Part shown: positions 1 through 4,681 of the stretch, piece by piece
Layout of the letters: each line of letters begins with the position of its first letter
Numbering within the stretch: the stretch's first letter is position 1
Source: Omnitrophica bacterium RIFCSPLOWO2_01_FULL_45_10
GTDB taxonomy: Bacteria; Omnitrophota; Gorgyraeia; 2-01-FULL-45-10
DNA: 10,419 nucleotides
Reading direction: 5' to 3'
Assembly (NCBI GenBank): GCA_001804165.1
Contig: MHFL01000047.1
Coordinates: forward strand, 36,166 to 46,584
Translations under genes and position numbers: made by a program
Notes under the pieces: generated by a model
The model's input: only the letters and a program-made list of their open reading frames with translations
Told to the model about the DNA's origin: nothing
Database searches by the model: none

Positions 1-792
1 TATTCACACCATGAAGTGGCGGCCTCCCAGCATGAGATAGACCTAAGATACCAGGACGCGCTCACAATGGCCGATAACGTAATGACTTACCGCCTCATTG
101 TGAAAGAGATAGCGAGACAGCAGGGTGTTTATGCCACATTCATGCCAAAACCTGTATTTGGGATTAACGGCTCCGGTATGCACGTCCATCAGTCGCTATT
201 CAAGGGCGAGAAAAACGCGTTCTTCGACGAAAACGATAAATACCATCTATCCAAGATCGGCAAATCTTATATAGCGGGATTGCTCCGGCATGCGCCGGAG
301 ATAACCTCCATAACGAGTCAATGGGTAAACTCTTATAAACGGCTGGTGCCCGGCTATGAGGCCCCTGTCTATATCTGTTGGGCGCAGATGAACCGTTCGG
401 CATTGATAAGGGTGCCGATGTATAAACCCGGCAAAGAGAAGGCGACACGTATAGAGTATCGATCGCCGGATCCGGCATGCAATCCTTATCTTACATTCTC
501 TGTGATGCTGGCCGCTGGTCTCGAAGGCATCGAGAAGAATTATGAAATTCCTGAACAGTCCACCGATAACATCTACAAGATGACGGCGGAAGAGAGGGCG
601 GGATCCAAGATAGAATCACTGCCGGAGGATTTATTTGAGGCGATAAAATTGACTGAAAACAGCGATATTGTCAAGCGCTCGCTTGGCGCAAAGGTTTTCG
701 ACTATTTTATAAGGAACAAAAAGATGGAGTGGGACGAATATAAGGCGCAGGTTTCCGGTTATGAGATTCAAAAATATTTGCCTATTCTTTAA
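1..792 (+). CDS. glnA: Type I glutamine synthetase, C-terminal part (5' end outside window)
   Basis: Glutamine synthetase makes glutamine from glutamate, ammonia and ATP as a cytoplasmic dodecamer. The reading frame is open from base 1 (YSHHEVAASQHEID), so the gene starts upstream; an internal GTG at 16 is not the real start. About 263 residues remain. Numbering from the first visible codon, the metal ligands Glu5 (HHEV) and Glu12 (QHE), the metal/ATP-site His61 (GSGMHVH), the flap Glu120 (GYEAP), Arg132/Arg137 (NRSALIR) and Arg150/Arg154 (RIEYR) are all present. The C-terminus (NIYKMTAEER, then WDEYKAQVSGYE and YLPIL) is short, as in GSI-alpha enzymes of the Bacillus/Thermotoga type. The stretch before NSYKRL reads SQWV instead of the commoner NPTV. 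The stop lies only 12 bp before the next promoter, with no terminator in between. It differs in subtype from the second GS at 2677. The family call is certain; subtype is inferred from the C-terminus alone. Confidence 0.96.
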   Translation, partial: YSHHEVAASQHEIDLRYQDALTMADNVMTYRLIVKEIARQQGVYATFMPKPVFGINGSGMHVHQSLFKGEKNAFFDENDKYHLSKIGKSYIAGLLRHAPEITSITSQWVNSYKRLVPGYEAPVYICWAQMNRSALIRVPMYKPGKEKATRIEYRSPDPACNPYLTFSVMLAAGLEGIEKNYEIPEQSTDNIYKMTAEERAGSKIESLPEDLFEAIKLTENSDIVKRSLGAKVFDYFIRNKKMEWDEYKAQVSGYEIQKYLPIL

Positions 793-804
793 TCACTATT
801 TGGC

Positions 805-833
805 TTGACAAAAAATTTTTTTTGCGGTATAAT
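805..833 (+). promoter_or_regulatory. Consensus sigma70 promoter for the FMN-domain GltS-like gene
   Basis: TTGACA (805-810) and TATAAT (828-833) are both perfect hexamers with an optimal 17-bp spacer. The spacer is mostly an A-run followed by a T-run, which is likely curved. Predicted transcription start is about 839-841, giving a leader of about 100 nt before the ATG at 941. The strength of the promoter makes sense if expression is limited downstream by the leader terminator. Confidence 0.9.
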
Positions 834-837
834 TGCC

Positions 838-849
838 TAAAATTTAGGC
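838..849 (+). repeat. 12-nt motif TAAAATTTAGGC, copy 1, at predicted transcription start
   Basis: The same 12 bases recur at 2558-2569, again immediately 5' of the first hairpin of a leader. In this copy the motif is the right part of an inverted repeat GCCTAAA-A-TTTAGGC (835-849) that straddles the predicted start site. It could be an operator or simply the 5' edge of the conserved leader. Function is inferred. Confidence 0.5.
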
Positions 850-904
850 GCATTACAATGGCGTAGTGCGCATCTTTATAAATTGAAGACATGGACGTCC
901 TCAA
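848..904 (+). promoter_or_regulatory. Two-hairpin ANTAR-type antiterminator RNA, leader A
   Basis: Hairpin P1: 848-856 pairs with 863-871 (9 bp, one G-U) around the hexaloop AATGGC (857-862). Hairpin P2: 883-890 pairs with 897-904 (7 pairs, one A-C mismatch) around the hexaloop ATGGAC (891-896). Both loops have A1 and G4 and are closed by C-G. P2 takes up the whole 5' arm of the terminator at 895-915, so P2 and the terminator cannot form together. These are the defining features of RNAs bound by ANTAR-domain antiterminators such as EutV and NasR, where a regulator dimer stabilises P1-P2 and allows readthrough. Recognition is by structure and loop identity; binding by an ANTAR protein is inferred, and no such protein is encoded in this window. 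Confidence 0.75.
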
Positions 905-920
905 AGGGAGGACGTTTTTT
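895..920 (+). terminator. Intrinsic terminator in leader A (attenuator)
   Basis: A perfect 8-bp stem ACGTCCTC / GAGGACGT (895-902 with 908-915), a 5-nt loop AAAGG, and a run of six T (915-920) followed by ATTTT. It lies between the promoter and the ribosome binding site of the gene at 941, so it acts as an attenuator. It would also stop readthrough from the upstream glutamine synthetase gene. Confidence 0.9.
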
Positions 921-940
921 ATTTTAGCGAAGGAGGAAAT

Positions 941-2512
941 ATGAGTTTTAGCAAGCCAAACGCGTCACAAGCAACTTTGACAAAGAATAGAATTTCGCCG
1001 TCACCTATATCGGGTATATGCGTAACCTGTTTAGATGGCTGTCCGGGTCCTTGCGAGGTGGGCAGGTCCGCCTTGCGCGGTAGGGAGGTACTATATCCCC
1101 AGCCGTTTGGTAAAGTGATTTCCGGCTCAGAGAAGGATTACCCGGTAGATTTATCACATTTTAACATTTCCGGTACCTGCGTTGGCGCTGTCGGTATTGA
1201 GGCGGATTCGGACAAGGCGACATTTCCTAACGTGAATATTTCAACAGCGGTTGGTTCTAAAGAGAAGATAAAATTAAAAGTCCCATTCTTCACAGGCGCT
1301 CTGGGCTCAACTGAAATAGCGCGAATCAACTGGGAACCTACGGCTATCGGCGCCGCAATCTGCGGCACTATTTTGGTCATAGGGGAGAATGTCTGCGGCA
1401 TGGACCATAATGCTGAGATAAAAAAAGGCAAGATAGTCAAATCTCCTGAGATGGAACGCCGAATTAAAATATTCAAAGATTGGTACGATGGATATGGGAC
1501 GGTGCTGGTGCAACTCAATGTTGAAGACACCCGCCTGGGAGTGGCTGAATACGTAATAGACAAACTGGAAGTGGATACGATCGAACTTAAGTGGGGTCAG
1601 GGAGCCAAGGACATTGGAGGTGAGGTAAAACTGCCTTCTTTGGAGCGCGCGTTGGAATTGAAGAAACGGGGATATCTTGTCATGCCTGATCCGGAGGACC
1701 CTATCGTGCAGGCGGCGTTTAATAATGGGGATTTCAAGGAATTTGAAAGGCACTCACGGCTTGGCATGGTGGACGAGGAGGGTTTCTACAAAGCGGCCCA
1801 GCGCTTGAGAAAATTAGGCGCAAAACACGTTACATTAAAGACAGGCGCTTATAGGCCGGCCGATCTTGCTCGAGCGGTTAAATTTTCGAGCGAGGCAAAG
1901 ATAGACCTTCTTACGGTGGACGGCGCCGGCGGCGGTACCGGAATGAGCCCATGGAGAATGATGAACGAGTGGGGAATACCTACGGTGCAGATAGAGTGCC
2001 TCCTGTACAGATATCTCAATGTGTTGTCTAAGAAGAAAAAATTCATCCCGGACTGCGCGATAGCGGGAGGGTTCTCTCTGGAAGACCATATATTCAAGGG
2101 ACTGGCGCTGGCCGCTCCATATATTAAGGCCATATGCCTGGGCAGGGCAACCATGACGGCCGCGATGGTCGGAAAAACCATAGGCGAGATGGTCAAACAC
2201 AGAAAACTCACCCCTGAACTTGAGAAATACGGCTATGATATCGAACAGATTTTCGTTGGCGCGGCTCAATTGAAGGCAAAGTACGGCAAGGATTATGAGA
2301 AAATACCGGCAGGCGCCATAGGTCTTTACAACTATTACGATAGACTATCCCTTGGATTAAAACAGCTTATGGCAGGCAATAGAAAATTTAGCTTGAAGCA
2401 CATTTCCCGCGATGATCTCATCGCGCTCACGCCGGAGGCGGCGGCGATATCGGGCCTTCCGTATGTAATGGATAAAGATCGGGATGATGTCAATAAAATC
2501 TTAAATTCGTAA
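941..2512 (+). CDS. Stand-alone FMN-binding glutamate-synthase-like protein (GltS domain only)
   Basis: This 523-residue protein consists mainly of the FMN-binding (alpha/beta)8-barrel synthase domain of glutamate synthase (Glu_synthase family). The match is seen in TGALGSTEIAR, GQGAKDIGG, and the phosphate-binding loop DGAGGGTGMSP at residues 327-337, the counterpart of SGGDGGTGASP in the GltB encoded downstream. It has no glutaminase (GATase) domain, no GXGXG domain and no CHLNxC iron-sulfur motif. Near the N-terminus Cys27, Cys30, Cys34 and Cys38 form a CX2CX3CX3C motif that could bind an Fe-S cluster. The start is set by AAGGAGG at 930-936, four bases before the ATG. Proteins of this kind occur in archaea and many bacteria and are often annotated as FMN-binding glutamate synthase family; the true reaction is generally unproven. 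Placement between two GS genes, behind a regulated leader, suggests a role in glutamine/glutamate metabolism. With no glutaminase domain, it would need ammonia from a partner or act on another substrate. Confidence 0.9.
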   Translation: MSFSKPNASQATLTKNRISPSPISGICVTCLDGCPGPCEVGRSALRGREVLYPQPFGKVISGSEKDYPVDLSHFNISGTCVGAVGIEADSDKATFPNVNISTAVGSKEKIKLKVPFFTGALGSTEIARINWEPTAIGAAICGTILVIGENVCGMDHNAEIKKGKIVKSPEMERRIKIFKDWYDGYGTVLVQLNVEDTRLGVAEYVIDKLEVDTIELKWGQGAKDIGGEVKLPSLERALELKKRGYLVMPDPEDPIVQAAFNNGDFKEFERHSRLGMVDEEGFYKAAQRLRKLGAKHVTLKTGAYRPADLARAVKFSSEAKIDLLTVDGAGGGTGMSPWRMMNEWGIPTVQIECLLYRYLNVLSKKKKFIPDCAIAGGFSLEDHIFKGLALAAPYIKAICLGRATMTAAMVGKTIGEMVKHRKLTPELEKYGYDIEQIFVGAAQLKAKYGKDYEKIPAGAIGLYNYYDRLSLGLKQLMAGNRKFSLKHISRDDLIALTPEAAAISGLPYVMDKDRDDVNKILNS

Positions 2513-2557
2513 CAGGGGTTACCAAAATCGGGTGATTTCTACTTGTACTATTGTAGG

Positions 2558-2569
2558 TAAAATTTAGGC
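2558..2569 (+). repeat. 12-nt motif TAAAATTTAGGC, copy 2
   Basis: Identical to 838-849 and placed the same way, overlapping the 5' foot of hairpin P1. Here the left flank (GTAGG) does not complete the inverted repeat seen in copy 1. A looser palindrome, TGCCAAATTAGGCA, follows at 2579-2592. The part TAAAAT resembles a -10 hexamer, but it is too close to P1 and has no usable -35. Confidence 0.45.
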
Positions 2570-2614
2570 ACATAGTGGTGCCAAATTAGGCAAAAGTAAA
2601 GAACACAGACGTTC
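2567..2614 (+). promoter_or_regulatory. Two-hairpin ANTAR-type antiterminator RNA, leader B
   Basis: Hairpin P1: GGCAC (2567-2571) pairs with GTGCC (2578-2582) around the hexaloop ATAGTG (2572-2577). Hairpin P2: GAAC (2601-2604) pairs with GTTC (2611-2614) around the hexaloop ACAGAC (2605-2610). As in leader A, both loops have A1 and G4 and a closing C-G pair, and P2 overlaps the 5' arm of the following terminator (from 2609). The P2 stem is short (4 bp), so on its own it would be marginal; the match to leader A is what makes it credible. It stands before a glutamine synthetase gene, in keeping with the nitrogen-related targets known for ANTAR RNAs. No clear promoter precedes it, so transcription may come from the gene at 941 or from a weak, activator-dependent promoter. 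Confidence 0.68.
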
Positions 2615-2651
2615 AATTGGTCAATTGTCATGGCCGGTTGGACGTTTTTTT
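2609..2651 (+). terminator. Intrinsic terminator in leader B (attenuator)
   Basis: The 5' arm 2609-2623 pairs with 2631-2645 over 15 positions including G-U wobbles, with a 7-nt loop ATTGTCA, followed directly by a run of seven T (2645-2651). It sits 13 bases ahead of the ribosome binding site of the second glutamine synthetase. Its 5' arm shares six bases (2609-2614) with hairpin P2, which makes the two structures mutually exclusive. Confidence 0.88.
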
Positions 2652-2676
2652 AACCAGAGCAATTAAGGAGGATCGC

Positions 2677-4179
2677 ATGGCAAAAAGAAAAGAGCAAAAA
2701 GAAGTGAGGACAAAAAACCCGCTTAAAAACGGGTCATTTGATGATAGCGCCGCAAAGGCCGTCGCGAAGATTATAGAAGACAATAAGATACAGATAGTTG
2801 ACCTTAAATTTAACGACTTACCGGGATTATGGCAGCATTTTTCAATCCCGGCATCGGAATTGCAGGAGATGGATGATATCATGAGGTCGATCTGGGTGGA
2901 CGGAATAGGTTTTGACGGCTCGTCGATACGTGGATTCCAGAAGATACAGGAATCGGATATGATACTGATACCCGATCCATCGACAGCGATAGTTGATCCG
3001 GTCTGCGAAGTTCCCACATTGAGTCTAATCTGTGATATCTATGATCCTCTTACGCGAAAACCATACACACGCGACCCAAGGTACATAGCGAAAAAATCGG
3101 AACAATATCTCAAAAATTCAGGGATCGCGGATGACATATACTTTGGCCCTGAAGCCGAATTCTTCCTATTCAACGACGTCCGTTTCGATCAGACTGAAAA
3201 CGCCGGTTACTATTTTCTTGATTCTATCGAGGCGGACTGGAACACAGGCAGAGTTGAGAATCCCAACTTAGGTTATAAGATACGCTTTAAAGAGGGTTAT
3301 TTCCCCGTTCCACCGCACGATTCCTTACAGGATTTGAGATCGAGGATCATCATAAAGATGAAAGAGGCGGGCATAAACGTTGAGGTTCACCACCACGAAG
3401 TCGCCACCGCGGGCCAATGCGAAATCGACATGAAGTTCGATAAACTGACGAAGATGGGAGACAGCCTTTTGCTGTACAAGTACATAATAAAAAATATGGC
3501 GAAAAAGAACAACATGGTCGCCACATTCATGCCGAAGCCGCTTTTCGCGGATAACGGCTCAGGCATGCATTGCCATCAGAGTTTATGGAAGAACGGTAAA
3601 AATCTATTTTTCGATAAAAATGGCTACGCGCTTTTGAGCCAAACGGCTAAATATTATATAGGAGGGCTATTAAAGCACGCGAATAGTCTCATGGCATTTT
3701 GCGCGCCGACAACCAACTCCTATAAGAGGCTCGTGCCGGGATATGAGGCGCCTGTAAATCTGGTATATTCTCAGCGCAATCGATCCGCGGCCGTTAGAAT
3801 ACCTATGTACACGGATAACCCTAAGTCGAAGAGAATAGAGTTTCGTCCTCCGGATCCATCGTGCAACGCGTATCTTGCCTTTAGCGCCATGCTCATGGCG
3901 GGATTGGATGGGATACAGAAAAAGATAGATCCAGGCGAACCGATGGATAAAGACCTATTCGAACTGAGCGATGAAGAACTCACGATGATACCCACTGTTC
4001 CGGCCTCGCTTCGAAGGGCTATCGACGCGCTGGAAGCGGATCAGGAATACCTTCTGAAGGGCGGCGTATTTACTCAGGATGTCATCGATATCTGGCTCGA
4101 ATATAAGCGCAAAAAAGAAATAGACGCGGTTAGGATGAGGCCCCATCCTTATGAGTTTTACCTTTATTTCGATATTTAA
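2677..4179 (+). CDS. glnA: Type I glutamine synthetase, GSI-beta-like, with Phe at the adenylylation site
   Basis: A complete 500-residue ATP-dependent glutamine synthetase. The start is ATG 2677, set by AAGGAGG at 2665-2671; an upstream in-frame GTG at 2617 lies inside the terminator stem and is not used. Active-site residues are in place: Asp80 (FDGSS), Glu159 and Glu161 (EAEFF), Glu241 (HHHEV), Glu249 (QCE), His298 (GSGMHCH), Glu357 (GYEAP) and the Arg residues of NRSAAVR and KRIEFR. The C-terminal half resembles E. coli GlnA (KGGVFTQD, VRMRPHPYEF). At the position of E. coli Tyr397 (NLYDLPPEE) this protein reads DLFELSDEE, with Phe428, so covalent adenylylation cannot occur there. A Lys-rich N-terminal extension of about 25 residues precedes the usual start of the fold. 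It follows a leader with an antitermination-type switch, suggesting control at the RNA level. It belongs to a different subtype from the GS at 1-792. Confidence 0.97.
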   Translation: MAKRKEQKEVRTKNPLKNGSFDDSAAKAVAKIIEDNKIQIVDLKFNDLPGLWQHFSIPASELQEMDDIMRSIWVDGIGFDGSSIRGFQKIQESDMILIPDPSTAIVDPVCEVPTLSLICDIYDPLTRKPYTRDPRYIAKKSEQYLKNSGIADDIYFGPEAEFFLFNDVRFDQTENAGYYFLDSIEADWNTGRVENPNLGYKIRFKEGYFPVPPHDSLQDLRSRIIIKMKEAGINVEVHHHEVATAGQCEIDMKFDKLTKMGDSLLLYKYIIKNMAKKNNMVATFMPKPLFADNGSGMHCHQSLWKNGKNLFFDKNGYALLSQTAKYYIGGLLKHANSLMAFCAPTTNSYKRLVPGYEAPVNLVYSQRNRSAAVRIPMYTDNPKSKRIEFRPPDPSCNAYLAFSAMLMAGLDGIQKKIDPGEPMDKDLFELSDEELTMIPTVPASLRRAIDALEADQEYLLKGGVFTQDVIDIWLEYKRKKEIDAVRMRPHPYEFYLYFDI

Positions 4180-4189
4180 TTGACTTATC

Positions 4190-4231
4190 CACTCATAGTA
4201 GCCCAGGCTTAAGCCTGGGCTACTATGAGTG
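4190..4231 (+). repeat. Perfect 42-nt palindrome, REP-like or terminator hairpin
   Basis: Bases 4190-4210 are the exact reverse complement of 4211-4231 (21 bp, no spacer, centre TTAA). It begins 10 bases after the second GS stop. No T-run follows at once; the nearest is seven T at 4251-4257, about 19 bases further. It therefore does not look like a classic intrinsic terminator, although a hairpin this strong could still end transcription or protect the 3' end of the mRNA. Its core, built on AGCCCAGGCTTAAGCCTGGG, resembles dispersed palindromic repeats of some environmental genomes (from memory, not checked). Confidence 0.7.
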
Positions 4232-4293
4232 TCGCTAACCCGGCGGCGTGTTTTTTTGTTTGAGTCTGCCTATATTTTGTGCAAAAATTGAAA

Positions 4294-4674
4294 ATGACAA
4301 ACATTTCGATCGCTAAAGACGAGAAGAAGTTGAAAGAGATGCTCATCCAACTATTACGGCAGGAAGGATATGCTGTTTCGGCCGAGACGGGTGTTCGCGG
4401 AGACTTCATCCGGGTTACAAGTAGGGAGTCGGTAGATATTGATTCTTTGAAAGAAAAAGTGATAAAATTAGAGGATGCGTTATACTCTGAGAAGAAGGGC
4501 CTAGTTTACAAATCTATTTTAGATACTATTGAAAAGCCGATGATTGAGCACATATTGGAGCGAACTGAAGGCAACCAACTGAAAGCGGCCGGAATATTGG
4601 GCATAAATCGAAATACGATACGTGTGAAGATTAAGAGATTAGGGATCGATCCGAAAGTCTACAGGAATAAATAA
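4294..4674 (+). CDS. Small Fis-like DNA-binding protein
   Basis: A 126-residue protein whose C-terminal 45 residues or so (from PMIEHILE to the end) form a Fis-type helix-turn-helix, as in Fis and at the C-terminus of NtrC: RTEGNQLKAAGILGINRNT followed by a basic helix IRVKIKRLG. Fis itself carries GNQTRAALMMGINRGT at the equivalent place. The preceding segment (LVYKSILDTIEKP) also resembles Fis. The N-terminal half is charged and helical and I do not recognise it; no sigma54 AAA+ domain is present, so this is not an NtrC. A GTG at 4279 would add five residues; neither start has a good ribosome binding site, and I prefer the ATG. The stop is 7 bp before gltB, so the two are probably co-transcribed with gltD. 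It may regulate this locus by binding DNA, but the target is not evident. Confidence 0.85.
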   Translation: MTNISIAKDEKKLKEMLIQLLRQEGYAVSAETGVRGDFIRVTSRESVDIDSLKEKVIKLEDALYSEKKGLVYKSILDTIEKPMIEHILERTEGNQLKAAGILGINRNTIRVKIKRLGIDPKVYRNK

Positions 4675-4681
4675 AAAATAT

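Noticed and set aside
801..825. Possible sigma54 promoter (TGGC ... TTGC) before the FMN-domain gene
   Set aside because: The GG and GC elements are about 20 bases apart instead of the required 10, and a perfect sigma70 promoter covers the same stretch.
838..920. Glutamine riboswitch (glnA RNA or downstream-peptide motif)
   Set aside because: I see none of the conserved junction sequence of that class; two simple hexaloop hairpins plus a competing terminator fit the ANTAR type better.
1138..1753. Long antisense reading frames opposite the FMN-domain gene
   Set aside because: They lie wholly inside a well-supported gene, have no recognisable motif, and overlap each other in different frames.
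2513..2566. Promoter for the second glutamine synthetase
   Set aside because: TACTAT, TATTGT and TAAAAT resemble -10 boxes, but none has a fitting -35, and TAAAAT would put the start inside hairpin P1.
2617..2676. Twenty-residue upstream extension of the second glutamine synthetase from GTG 2617
   Set aside because: It would be translated through the terminator hairpin, and AAGGAGG at 2665-2671 clearly points to ATG 2677.
4271..4276. TATATT as a -10 box for the Fis-like gene and gltBD
   Set aside because: No acceptable -35 at 16-18 bp; too weak to list as a promoter.
4180..4293. A third ANTAR-type leader ahead of the Fis-gltBD genes
   Set aside because: No pair of A1/G4 hexaloop hairpins and no terminator overlapping such a hairpin could be found here.
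4294..4674. The small regulator as the missing ANTAR protein
   Set aside because: Its C-terminus is a Fis-type helix-turn-helix (GNQLKAAGILGINRNT) and not the three-helix ANTAR domain.
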